Source: Sphaerisporangium corydalis
Lineage (GTDB): Bacteria; Actinomycetota; Actinomycetes; Streptosporangiales; Streptosporangiaceae
Assembly: GCF_025506355.1 (NCBI RefSeq)
Contig: NZ_JANZYP010000030.1
Span: 1 to 64,000 of the forward strand
Direction: 5' to 3'
DNA: 64,000 bases
Shown here: positions 47,236 to 55,986 of the stretch, piece by piece
Layout: each line of letters begins with the position of its first letter
Numbering within the stretch: the first letter of the stretch is position 1
Made by a program: the position numbers and the translations under genes
Notes under the pieces: model-generated
The model's input: only the letters and a program-made list of their open reading frames with translations
What the model was told of the DNA's origin: nothing
Database searches by the model: none

Positions 47236-50184
47236 ATGACACTGTGGCGAAAATCCCGGCTGGTGGCGCGGCTGGCGGCGGTGTGCCTGGCATTGGCCAC
47301 CGTCGGTCTCGCGGCCCCGCCGACGTTCGCGACACCGTCGGCGAAGCCTCCCCAGGCCGACGCCGGCCGGGCCGCGGTCGCCGACCCGGACGCGGCGCTC
47401 GGCGCCGGGTGGCGGAAGTCGTCCGATGTGCTGGTGACCGGCGCCGGTGACGCGACCGGTTTCCATCTGTACGTGGCGCGGGAGAAGGACGCGTACGCCT
47501 GGTCGACACTGGCCACGTTGCGGTCGTCCGCGCTGGACCTGGGCGTCTGGGCCGGGCAGGTGTGCGTCACCGGCTCCGGGCGCTACGCGGTGGCGGTCTA
47601 CGCGCCGGCCATGGCGGCGAACAAGCCTTCCCTTCGCAACGGCGGCGGGCTGGCCGCGGTGGTGGACATCGCCACCGGCACGGCCCGCACCCTCGCCACC
47701 GGGGTCCAGCTGGCGTACTTCAACCCCGCCTGCGGCCCTGGCGACCGGGTCCTGCTGACCCGGGCGATCGGTGCGGACGGACGGGAGACCGACCTGCTGG
47801 CCGGTGACGCGGTGTCGGCGACCGTCACCGGCACCCGCCGGATCCACGCGCAGCTCACCACCCCGGCGCCCGCGCCGGACGGCGACTACGGCATCGTGAA
47901 CGGCAGCCTGGTGCGGGTCACGGTCACCGGCTCGCTGCGCCAGGTGGCGCGGCCGAGCGGCCGGCCCTACGCCGTCGTCGCCACCGCGCACAACGGCATC
48001 GACCTGCTGTCCGGCAAGGGAGGGCAGGCGTACGCCGAGCGGTGGTCGGCGGGGAGCCTGCGCCCGCTGGGGTCCGCCGCCGTGGGCAGGCTGCAGCTCT
48101 TCGGGCTGCCCGGCGGACGCAGTGCGCTGGTCGGCGCCACCGGCGCCGTCGGCCGCGCGGCGGAGCTGACCACGGTGCCGGCGGACCGGCAGGTCGAGGC
48201 GATCTCCACGCAGGGCCACCTGGTCGCCGAACGCGTGCTGAGCCGCGCGGTGCCGCGCGGTGCCACCGGCGCCTCCCGCACCGCGACCGGCGGGCAGGTC
48301 GCGCCGGTCGACGTCACGGTGCGTGCCACCGGCTCCGGACGGGTCTCGACCGGCACGATCGCCACCGGCCGGGCACCGACCCTGGACGCCATACCGGTCA
48401 CCGGAAAACCGGCCGGCACCGGCCAGGCCCGTGTGGCGCCGCTGGACGACGAGGGGACGCCGAGGTGCGCGGTCGGCCGGAACGACCCGCGGATCCAGGC
48501 TCTTCAGCCCAGCGCGAACATGGTCGAGTGGGCGGCCGACCAGGCCGTACACGGGCGCCTCACCGTGGGCCGACCGGCCAATCACCTCAGGACCGGCCTG
48601 CCGGCGTACTCCCCGCAGGGGCTCTTCCCGCTGCGGGCACTGGCCGGCGGCGGCACGGTACCGGCGCAGTTGCTGCTCGCCATCCTGGCGCAGGAGACGA
48701 ACCTGGCCGAGGCCAGCTGGCACGCGGTGCCCGGCGACACCGGCAACCCGCTCGTGTCCGACTACTACGGCAACCGCAGGACCGACGGCAGCAGCGACAT
48801 CGACGTCATCAACTATCCCGGTGCCGACTGCGGCTACGGCATCGGCCAGGTCACCACCGGAATGGCCGTCGGCGAGACCACGTTCACGCACAACCAGCAG
48901 ATCGCGATCGCCACCGACTACGCGGCCAACATCGCCGCCTCGCTCAACATCCTGATCGAGAAGTGGAACCAGCTCTACAACGACCCCGGCGGGCGCACCT
49001 GGCTCAACGATGGTTCACCCCGCTACATCGAGAACTGGTACCTGGCCATCTGGGCCTACAACAGCGGCTTCCACCCCAGCGGTGAGGCGGGCGCGAACAA
49101 CGGCCACTGGGGCGTCGGCTGGTTCAACAACCCCGCGAACCCGATCTACCCGTACGACCGGCACCGGTTCCTCGACGACTACGACGACGCGGCTCACCCG
49201 TGGAATTGGAGCTACCCGGAGAAGATCATGGGATGGGTCGAGGTGCCGCAGCGGCAGGGCGGCGACGACGCCTACTCCACACCCACCTTCGGCACGGCCG
49301 CCAACGATCAGCTCTACCTGCCGAACAACGAGGCGCCACCGTGGCCCCGCTGGTTCTGCACCGCGGCGAACGCCTGCGACCGGCAGGTCCCGGCCGACGA
49401 CGATCCGTGTCCGGCCGAGAGCGACGCCTGCTGGTGGCACGGCCACCTCGACATCGCCACCTGCGCCAGCGACTGCGCCACCGAACGGCTCGCCTACCCC
49501 GCCGGCAGCGGCGAGCCGGTGATCGACCGGGTCTACCCGCGTTCCTGCGACACCCTGGACTACGGCAGCGACGAGTTCATCACCTCCGGCCTCGTACCGA
49601 TCGTCTACGACCTCAACGACCCAGGCGACTACGCCCTCGGCTGCTCGATGCACCCCCCGAACGGGAAGTTCACCCTCCGGACGGGCTCGCCCCCTGATAT
49701 CTACGCCGACCTCGGCCAGATCGATCTGCACCAGATCGGCGCCGGTTACAAGGGCCACATGTGGTTCACCCACGTCTACCGCCCGATCGACGGCATCCCG
49801 GCGACCTCGAACGCCAACCACCAGGTCACCGCGACCTGGTCTCCCGACCTGGAAGGCACGGGTCACCGGCGCTACGACATCGTCGCCCACCTGCCCAGCC
49901 ACGGCGGCGAGACCGAGAACGCCGAGTACGTCGTCTGGCGGGACCGGACCACGCAGGGCACCCCTGGCACCTGCGAGATCGACCAGGGCACCGGCAGCAT
50001 CTTCGACGAGCAGGGCGAGGACAAATGGGTGTATCTCGGCAACTACGACCTTTATCCCGGCGCGCGCGTGCAGCTGAACAACCTCGGTGACGGCCAGTCC
50101 GACGGCACCGTCGACATCGCCTTCGACGCCATGGCCTTCATCCCGATCCAGGGCACCGGCCACCAGTGCCGGGACCCATTCTGA
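47236..50184 (+). CDS. Large secreted protein with lytic-transglycosylase-like and golvesin C-terminal-like domains
   Basis: A protein of 982 aa. A signal peptide (residues 1-32, ending TFA) is followed by a 350-residue beta-rich region (about 50-400) like a beta-propeller-type sensor. A lysozyme-like/SLT domain follows with catalytic Glu487 in LAILAQETNLAEASWH, GYGIGQVTTGM and WYLAIWAYNSGFHP. A Cys-rich segment (about 715-790) comes next. The C-terminal golvesin-like domain (about 855-982) shows YDIVAHLP and WVYLGNYDLYPGARVQLNN. It would cleave peptidoglycan glycan strands outside the cell. AGGAGG precedes ATG 47236. It lies between two DUF2690 genes in one operon. Confidence 0.82.
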   Translation: MTLWRKSRLVARLAAVCLALATVGLAAPPTFATPSAKPPQADAGRAAVADPDAALGAGWRKSSDVLVTGAGDATGFHLYVAREKDAYAWSTLATLRSSALDLGVWAGQVCVTGSGRYAVAVYAPAMAANKPSLRNGGGLAAVVDIATGTARTLATGVQLAYFNPACGPGDRVLLTRAIGADGRETDLLAGDAVSATVTGTRRIHAQLTTPAPAPDGDYGIVNGSLVRVTVTGSLRQVARPSGRPYAVVATAHNGIDLLSGKGGQAYAERWSAGSLRPLGSAAVGRLQLFGLPGGRSALVGATGAVGRAAELTTVPADRQVEAISTQGHLVAERVLSRAVPRGATGASRTATGGQVAPVDVTVRATGSGRVSTGTIATGRAPTLDAIPVTGKPAGTGQARVAPLDDEGTPRCAVGRNDPRIQALQPSANMVEWAADQAVHGRLTVGRPANHLRTGLPAYSPQGLFPLRALAGGGTVPAQLLLAILAQETNLAEASWHAVPGDTGNPLVSDYYGNRRTDGSSDIDVINYPGADCGYGIGQVTTGMAVGETTFTHNQQIAIATDYAANIAASLNILIEKWNQLYNDPGGRTWLNDGSPRYIENWYLAIWAYNSGFHPSGEAGANNGHWGVGWFNNPANPIYPYDRHRFLDDYDDAAHPWNWSYPEKIMGWVEVPQRQGGDDAYSTPTFGTAANDQLYLPNNEAPPWPRWFCTAANACDRQVPADDDPCPAESDACWWHGHLDIATCASDCATERLAYPAGSGEPVIDRVYPRSCDTLDYGSDEFITSGLVPIVYDLNDPGDYALGCSMHPPNGKFTLRTGSPPDIYADLGQIDLHQIGAGYKGHMWFTHVYRPIDGIPATSNANHQVTATWSPDLEGTGHRRYDIVAHLPSHGGETENAEYVVWRDRTTQGTPGTCEIDQGTGSIFDEQGEDKWVYLGNYDLYPGARVQLNNLGDGQSDGTVDIAFDAMAFIPIQGTGHQCRDPF

Positions 50185-50213
50185 TCCGCGAGATCAACGA
50201 CAACGGAGGAACG

Positions 50214-50663
50214 ATGAGGATCTGGCAATCACTGCTCGCCCTAGCCCTCGTACCGGCCATCTGCGTGCTCGGGCTCACCACACCGGCGGCGGCCTCCGCG
50301 ACCGCGGCCCCCTGCGGTCCCGTGTGCGACGGGCAGGATCCCAACACATTCCACAACTGCGCCAGCGGCGCGATCAACGTGCTCAACCCTGTCGCCGGGC
50401 TCCAGTTGCGCTACAGCCCCGCTTGCCAGACGACCTGGGGCAAATTCTCCGGAGACTGCTCCTGCCAGGTCGACTATTTCGAGATCCAGAGCTACTACAA
50501 CAAGACCGGCGGCGCGCTCCGTGCCTCCTCCCGCGACCGGGCGCCGACGAACAGCTCGGCCACGGTGATGCTCGATGACTACCACCTGTACAACCAGGTG
50601 TGCATCAGTTACTCCAACGACGACGGGGCGACGCATCAGGTCCGGTGCACCGGAAGGTACTAG
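50214..50663 (+). CDS. Secreted DUF2690 protein (second copy)
   Basis: A protein of 149 aa. The signal peptide is MRIWQSLLALALVPAICVLGLTTPAAAS. A compact DUF2690-like domain follows with CGPVCDGQDP, NCASGA and LRYSPACQTTWGKF. Six or more cysteines suggest disulfides. It is related in pattern to the first copy (SPEC/SPAC...WA/WG) but clearly diverged. GGAGG precedes ATG 50214, 29 bp after the preceding stop. It may be a partner of the transglycosylase-like protein. Confidence 0.72.
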   Translation: MRIWQSLLALALVPAICVLGLTTPAAASATAAPCGPVCDGQDPNTFHNCASGAINVLNPVAGLQLRYSPACQTTWGKFSGDCSCQVDYFEIQSYYNKTGGALRASSRDRAPTNSSATVMLDDYHLYNQVCISYSNDDGATHQVRCTGRY

Positions 50664-50693
50664 CCGTCCGGATCACTCCGCGTAGGAGGCGAT

Positions 50694-50725
50694 CGGCTCC
50701 GGAGCCCACGGCGGCCCCGGAGCCG
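50694..50725. terminator. Bidirectional hairpin between the secreted operon and the sugar cluster
   Basis: CGGCTCCGG (50694-50702) pairs perfectly with CCGGAGCCG (50717-50725), in the 72-bp convergent gap. It marks the likely left border of the natural-product cluster. Confidence 0.55.
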
Positions 50726-50735
50726 GTCGGGCGGG

Positions 50736-51998
50736 TCAGTGGGCCGCGGCGGTGTTGGCTCGGTAGCTGAGGTAGTTGTTGTCGCGGTCGATGCCGAGGG
50801 CCTGGCCGCTGAGGAAGTCGACGGCGTCGACGTAGGTGTAGGGCTGCATGAACCAGCCGGCCGACACGTCGCGGTAGAGGCGGGAGAGCGGGTGGGCCGC
50901 GCCGTAGGCGGCGCCGCCGACGACGGTGAGGCAGTCGTTGACGACCGATCGGGCCAGCCGGTTGACCGCCAGCTTCGCGCACTGGAACGGGGCCATCATC
51001 CGCCGGCCGCGCTCGTCCAGGTCGCCGCTGAGGTCGTTGTTGAGCTCGTCGGCGTTGGCCAGCGCCGCCGCGGCCGTGGACTGGAGGGTGTACAGGTTGG
51101 CCTCGATGTCGGCGACCAGGGCGCGCACGGCCGCGGGCGGGGCGGTCGGGCGGCGGGTGGCGGCGGCGACGGCGATGTCGCGGGCGGCGCGCGCGACGCC
51201 GGCGTAGATGCCGAGCATGGTGATGGAGCTGACGGTCTGCCCGGCCAGGGTGCGGTCGCTGTGGGCGCCGATCACCTCGCGCTGCAGGACGTCCTCGGCG
51301 GCGATCGGGCAGTCCTCGAACACGATGTCGCAGGTGCCCGACGCCCGCATGCCGAGGCCGTCCCACTCGGGCAGGACGGTCAGGCCGGGTGAGGAGCGGT
51401 CGATGACGGCGGCGGCCAGGGTGACCGGCTCGCCCTCGACGGCCTTCTGGGTGTGCACCAGGAAGTGGGTGGCGATCGGCGCGAGGGTCACCAGCGTCTT
51501 GCGGCCGGACAGCAGCCAGCCGCCGTCCCCGTCGGGGGTCAGCCGGGTCACCGCCGTGTGGTGGTCCTTCGCGGCGCCGCAGACCACCAGCCGGGACGAC
51601 GCCATGCCCCGGAGCAGCCGCTCGGCCAGCGCCCGCACCGGCGGGGAGCCGTGCCGCCACTCGTAGGCGAAGGTCAGGCCGCGGCTGAACTGGACGTGCA
51701 GGGCGAGCGCGGTGGAGGCGTCGGCCTCGGCGACGGCGGCCAGCACCGTCGCGACGTCGGCCAGGCACGAGACACCGGTGCCGCCGAGCTCGGCCGGGAC
51801 GGTGCCCGCCATGACGCCGTCGTCGAGGAACCGCTCGAAGGTCTCCACCGGGAACTCGCCGAAACGGTCGTGGGCGGCGGCGCCGTCCCGGATCAGCGCG
51901 ACATCCTGCTCGACCAGGGTCAGCAGGGCTCGGCCGTTCGGCGTGAGCGGCGTACCGAGCTGTCCGGCGGGCATGCGACTAGTGCTCAAAGTCGACAA
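50736..51998 (-). CDS. Acyl-CoA-dehydrogenase-fold flavoprotein, possibly a sugar N-oxygenase (nitrososynthase-like)
   Basis: A protein of 420 aa with the three-part acyl-CoA dehydrogenase fold (N-terminal helices, PAELGGTGVSC, GRKTLVTLAP, C-terminal helices with KLAVNRLARSVVNDCLTVVGGAAYG). The EGT-type catalytic Glu segment of true dehydrogenases is replaced by PLSRLYRDVSAGWFMQP. That fits class D flavin monooxygenases, which include the nitrososynthases of kijanose and rubranitrose pathways. The sugar neighbours (aminotransferase, C-methyltransferase) make that role attractive, but it is inference. TTG 51998 has GGAGAG upstream. ATG 51974 is the alternative start. Confidence 0.6.
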   Translation of the reverse strand: MSTLSTSRMPAGQLGTPLTPNGRALLTLVEQDVALIRDGAAAHDRFGEFPVETFERFLDDGVMAGTVPAELGGTGVSCLADVATVLAAVAEADASTALALHVQFSRGLTFAYEWRHGSPPVRALAERLLRGMASSRLVVCGAAKDHHTAVTRLTPDGDGGWLLSGRKTLVTLAPIATHFLVHTQKAVEGEPVTLAAAVIDRSSPGLTVLPEWDGLGMRASGTCDIVFEDCPIAAEDVLQREVIGAHSDRTLAGQTVSSITMLGIYAGVARAARDIAVAAATRRPTAPPAAVRALVADIEANLYTLQSTAAAALANADELNNDLSGDLDERGRRMMAPFQCAKLAVNRLARSVVNDCLTVVGGAAYGAAHPLSRLYRDVSAGWFMQPYTYVDAVDFLSGQALGIDRDNNYLSYRANTAAAH

Positions 51999-52231
51999 GG
52001 GACTCTCCGAGATGTCTGGGGGCGATGACGACCTTCGAGGTCGGCGGACAACCGGATCGGCGGCTCGAATTCGAGCGTAACACCGGCGAATTCACGGGAG
52101 ACGGGCGCGCGTGGAACCGGTGGAGAAGTGCGCAACGCCGAAGAAACAGGTGGTCATGGGGCGGAAGGGGGCGCGCGGCCGGGGGCCGCGTCCCGTCGCG
52201 TCGTCGCTGCGCTGCTGCCGGCACCGGGGGC

Positions 52232-53308
52232 TCAGCTCGCGCGAAGGTACGGGTCGGGCCAGCGCGGCCGGGCGCCCAGCGTCCGGGCGGCCTGGTGCGG
52301 CCAGTAGGGGTTGCGCAGCAGTTCGCGGCCGAGCAGGACGGCGTCGGACCGGCCGGAGGCGACGATCGACTCGGCCTGGTGCGGGTCGACGATCTGGCCG
52401 ACCGCGGCCACCGGCCCGCCGGTCTCCTCGCGCACCCGGGCCGCGAACGGCACCTGGTACCCGGGGCCGGTGAGGATCTTCACGCCCGAGGCGTTGCCGC
52501 CGCTGGAGACGTCCACCAGGTCGACGCCGTGGGCGAACAGCTCCTTGGCCAGGCGCACGGTGTCGTCCACGCTCCAGCCCTGGCCGTCGGGGAGCCAGTC
52601 GGTGGCCGAGACCCGGAAGAACACCGGCAGCTCCTCGGGCCAGACGGCGCGTACGGCGTCGACGACCTCCAGGGCCAGGCGGGCGCGGTTCTCGAACGGG
52701 CCGCCGTAGGCGTCGGCGCGGTGGTTGCTGTGCGGGGAGAGGAACTCGTCGATCAGGTAGCCGTGCGCGCCGTGGATCTCCACGACCTGGAAGCCCGCCC
52801 GCAGCGCGCGCTCGGCCGCGGCGGCGAAGTCGGCGACGACGCGGCGGATCCGGTCGACCGGCAGCTCCTCGGGCGCCGGGTAGCGGTCGGCGAAGGGGAC
52901 CGGGCTGGGCGCGACCGCCCGCCAGCCGCCCTCCCCGGCGCCGAGGGGGGCGCCGCCCCGCCACGGCTCGGCGGCGGAGGCCTTGCGGCCGGCGTGCGTG
53001 AGCTGGATGCCGGGCACGGTGCCGTGCCGGGACAGGAAGCCGGTGATCCGGGCGAACGCCTCCTGCTGGCGGTCGTTCCACAGCCCGAGGTCGGCGGGGC
53101 TGATCCGGCCCTCGGGGGACACGGCGGTGGCCTCGGTCAGGATCAGCCCGGCGCCGCCCACGGCCCGGGTCGCGAGGTGGGCGAAGTGCCAGTCATGCGG
53201 TGCTCCGGTCAGGGGGCCGTCGGTGGCGGCCGAGTACTGGCACATCGGTGCCATCCAGACGCGGTGGGGGATGGTCAGCGACCGCAGGGTGAGGGGCGTG
53301 AAAAGCAT
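52232..53308 (-). CDS. Old Yellow Enzyme-family NADH:flavin oxidoreductase (YqjM-like)
   Basis: A protein of 358 aa, an FMN-dependent TIM barrel of the OYE/YqjM type. Visible are APMCQYSA near the N-terminus, IQLTHAGRKASA, the catalytic HGAHGYLIDEFLSPHSNHR and the C-terminal phosphate-binding VGQIVDP and RSDAVLLGRELLRNPYW. It reduces activated C=C bonds with NAD(P)H. In this cluster it could reduce an enone intermediate or keep flavin cycling for the neighbouring flavoprotein. About 230 bp separates it from that gene, and no other gene is evident in this gap. Confidence 0.9.
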   Translation of the reverse strand: MLFTPLTLRSLTIPHRVWMAPMCQYSAATDGPLTGAPHDWHFAHLATRAVGGAGLILTEATAVSPEGRISPADLGLWNDRQQEAFARITGFLSRHGTVPGIQLTHAGRKASAAEPWRGGAPLGAGEGGWRAVAPSPVPFADRYPAPEELPVDRIRRVVADFAAAAERALRAGFQVVEIHGAHGYLIDEFLSPHSNHRADAYGGPFENRARLALEVVDAVRAVWPEELPVFFRVSATDWLPDGQGWSVDDTVRLAKELFAHGVDLVDVSSGGNASGVKILTGPGYQVPFAARVREETGGPVAAVGQIVDPHQAESIVASGRSDAVLLGRELLRNPYWPHQAARTLGARPRWPDPYLRAS

Positions 53309-53392
53309 GGGATCTCCTCATTCGCCCCTTATGAAGCCTGGGCGGTGCGGCCGGACCCGGCACCACGGCCGGACCCGGATCGCGGGGACGGA

Positions 53393-54268
53393 TCAGTCCA
53401 GCGCATAGGCGATCTCCGTGAGGTAGCGGCCGTAGTTCGACTGCCGCATCCCGGCGCCGAGCTGGTAGCAGGCCTCGGCGTCGATGAAGCCCATGCGCAG
53501 GGCGATCTCCTCCAGGTAGCCCACCCGCTCGCCCTGGTGCTTCTCGATGAACTGCACGAACTGGCTGGCGGCCAGCAGGGAGTCGTGGGTGCCGCAGTCG
53601 AACCAGTTGAAGGCGCCGCTCAGCTCGACCAGCTTGGCCCGGCCCTGCCGCAGGTACGCGAGGTTGAGGTCGGTGATCTCCAGCTCGCCGCGCGCCGAGG
53701 GCGTGAGCCCCCGGGCGATCTCGACGGCCTGCTCGTCGTAGAAGTACAAGCCCGTGATCGCGTTGTTGGAGCGGGGGCGCGCCGGCTTCTCCTCGATGGA
53801 GACCAGCATGCCCTCGGCGTCGACCTCGCCGATGCCGTACCGCTCGGGGTCGGCCACGGAGTAGCCGAACAGGGTGCAGCCGTCGAGGGTGTCACGGGTG
53901 CGGCGCAGCAGCTCGGGGAACCCGGCGCCGTGGAAGACGTTGTCCCCGAGGATCAGCGCCGAGCTGTCGCCGCCGATGTGGTCGGCGCCGATCAGGAACG
54001 CCTCGGCGATGCCGCGCGGCTCGTCCTGCACCGCGTAGGACAGGTTCAGGCCGAGCTTGGAGCCGTCGCCGAGCAGGCTCCGCATGATCGGGACGGCGGA
54101 CGGCGTGGAGATGATCAGGATGTCCCTGATCCCGGCCAGCATCAGCACCGAGAGCGGGTAGTAGACCATCGGCTTGTTGTAGATCGCGAGCAGCTGCTTG
54201 GACGTCGCCAAGGTCAGCGGGAACAGGCGTGTGCCGTCGCCGCCGGCGAGAACGATTCCCTTCATCAT
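53393..54268 (-). CDS. rfbA: Glucose-1-phosphate thymidylyltransferase (RfbA type)
   Basis: A protein of 291 aa. It makes dTDP-glucose from dTTP and glucose-1-phosphate, the entry to 6-deoxysugars. It shows GIVLAGGDGTRLFPLT, SKQLLAIYNKPMVYYPLS, the metal-binding ILGDNVF and EEKPARPRSNNAITGLYFYD. Two adjacent ATGs occur (54268 and 54265). Its presence points to a dTDP-sugar branch, although no dTDP-glucose 4,6-dehydratase is found within the window. It lies 49 bp from the glycosyltransferase gene on the same strand. Confidence 0.92.
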   Translation of the reverse strand: MMKGIVLAGGDGTRLFPLTLATSKQLLAIYNKPMVYYPLSVLMLAGIRDILIISTPSAVPIMRSLLGDGSKLGLNLSYAVQDEPRGIAEAFLIGADHIGGDSSALILGDNVFHGAGFPELLRRTRDTLDGCTLFGYSVADPERYGIGEVDAEGMLVSIEEKPARPRSNNAITGLYFYDEQAVEIARGLTPSARGELEITDLNLAYLRQGRAKLVELSGAFNWFDCGTHDSLLAASQFVQFIEKHQGERVGYLEEIALRMGFIDAEACYQLGAGMRQSNYGRYLTEIAYALD

Positions 54269-54317
54269 CCGGTCCGTTCTTCGGTTCGCGGGTCAGTGAA
54301 CAGGATCGAACGGCCCG

Positions 54318-55607
54318 TCAGGGACGCGACGTGCGGTACTCGGCGGTCAGCTTCTCCAGCGCCGGGACGACGTCGTTCGCGGTCGGCATCGCCCGCACCT
54401 CGGCGCGCATCCTGGCGGCGCTCGCCGCGTACGAGGGGTCCTCCAGGACCTGCTTGAGGCTGTCGCGCAGCACGTCGGCGGTCAGCCGGCCGGCGTTGAC
54501 CGCGTAGATCCCGGCGCCGCGGTCCTCCACCGCGTTCGCCATGGCCACCGACCCCCACCACTTCTCCACCTTGAAGTCGTTGGGCACGATGACCTGCGGG
54601 ACGCCCGCTTCCAGCGCCGACGCGAAGGTGCCGCAGCCGCCTTCGTGGACGATCGCCGAGCACGAGGGCAGCAGCGAGTTGAGCGGGATGAAGTCGACGG
54701 CGCGCACGTTGTCGGGGAGCGTCGGCACCGACTCGAGCTGCTTGGCGTTGAAGGTCGCGACGATCTCGATGTCGAGGTCGGCCACCGCCTCGAAGAGCTC
54801 ACTGGTGGAGGCCGAGGTGCCCTCGATGTTGGCGTCACGGTGGGAGATGCCGAGCGTCATGCAGACCCGCCTGCGGGCCGGCGGCTCGTACACCCACGTG
54901 GGCGTCGTCGCGGGGCCGTTGAACGGCACGTTGCGCATCGGCAGGTACTGCACGCCCTGGGGCCGCCAGATGTAGAGCGGCATGGGGGACAGGGTCCACT
55001 GCCCGAGCACCGCCGACTCGTCGAACTCGCTGCCGTACCGGTCGAGGAGCGGCTGCAGCCAGTCGCGCAGCGGGTCGCCCTCGGTCTCGAGCTGGTTGCG
55101 GCAGGCCGCGCGGAGCTGGGCCATCCGGTCGACGGTGAACAGCATCCGGGCGTGCGCCGCGCCGACCGAGCGGGCCGCGACCGCGGCGGGCAGGGCGGTC
55201 GGGTCGGAGATCACCAGGTCGGGCTTCCACGTCTGGGTGAAGCTCAGCAGGTCCTCGACCGTGGACTCCGGGTAGAACACCCCGCGGACGCCGGAGATGA
55301 GGTCCTTGAACTCGACGTAGGGATCGCCCCAGCCGAAGTCGGTCTGCACGGACTTGCCGGTGCGGTTGCCCCGGGGGTCGGCCTCGCCGGTCGCCTCCTT
55401 GATCGGCGGCACCTTGGCCACCTTCTCCGCGAGGAGCAGCATCTCGCCGACCGACACGCCGGGCAGCCCGCTGTGCTTGATGTCGTCGGCCATGTCCGGC
55501 GGCCCGGCGATGCACACCTCGTGTCCCGCGTTGCGGAGCGCCCACGCCATCGGCACCTGAACGTACAAGTGTGATCTGAAAGGGTTGCTTACGAAGAGGA
55601 TCCGCAT
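54318..55607 (-). CDS. Natural-product glycosyltransferase (EryCIII/DesVII-like GT-B)
   Basis: A protein of 429 aa in the GT1/GT-B fold of antibiotic glycosyltransferases. It starts MRILFVSNPFRSHLYVQVPMAWALRNAGHEV. The C-terminal donor-sugar motif is HEGGCGTFASALEAGVPQVIVPNDF. Sequence features match the activator-dependent group that attaches aminodeoxysugars to macrolactone or aromatic acceptors, whose members often need a P450-like helper; none is in this window. ATG 55607 has AGGAGG at about 10 nt. It diverges from the N-methyltransferase gene across a 379-bp regulatory region. Confidence 0.88.
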   Translation of the reverse strand: MRILFVSNPFRSHLYVQVPMAWALRNAGHEVCIAGPPDMADDIKHSGLPGVSVGEMLLLAEKVAKVPPIKEATGEADPRGNRTGKSVQTDFGWGDPYVEFKDLISGVRGVFYPESTVEDLLSFTQTWKPDLVISDPTALPAAVAARSVGAAHARMLFTVDRMAQLRAACRNQLETEGDPLRDWLQPLLDRYGSEFDESAVLGQWTLSPMPLYIWRPQGVQYLPMRNVPFNGPATTPTWVYEPPARRRVCMTLGISHRDANIEGTSASTSELFEAVADLDIEIVATFNAKQLESVPTLPDNVRAVDFIPLNSLLPSCSAIVHEGGCGTFASALEAGVPQVIVPNDFKVEKWWGSVAMANAVEDRGAGIYAVNAGRLTADVLRDSLKQVLEDPSYAASAARMRAEVRAMPTANDVVPALEKLTAEYRTSRP

Positions 55608-55986
55608 CGGAGCCCTTCCTCCTAGATGATGAGCGATGGCGGCCGGGACGGGCGGCGCGCTTCGGCGGTGGCCGGCGGCAATTCCCCCGCGCTCGCCCGG
55701 AAACGCGCGCGCCGCGGACGGCCACGTCATCGGGTGATATCCGGCCGGCTTTTCGTGCCGTTAAAGTCTGCTTACTCGAGTCGGCGTTCGTACCCAGTAT
55801 GGCGTCAGGCGCCCTCACCGGCGTCTTCCAGATTGCGTGTTTGACCACCCCGGGAATGCGCGGGCACCGGAAACGCGGATATCACCGAATGCGCATGAAC
55901 GAGGATGCGCCCCCCGCGGCGCCCGGCCGATTATGAGGAAGACGATCGCCAGACGCCGGTGAACCGGCATGACGAGAGGGCCGGTC
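55608..55986. promoter_or_regulatory. Divergent regulatory region with an inverted pair of 11-bp sites
   Basis: GGTGATATCCG (55733-55743) and its reverse complement CGGATATCACC (55876-55886) lie 132 bp apart in the gap between the glycosyltransferase and methyltransferase genes. Each would face one promoter. The interior is AT-richer. No gene is seen. Exact promoter boxes are unclear. Confidence 0.45.

Noticed and set aside
51979-52224. 81-aa minus-strand frame upstream of the acyl-CoA-dehydrogenase-fold gene
   Set aside because: It overlaps that gene's start and ribosome-binding site and shows no recognisable features.
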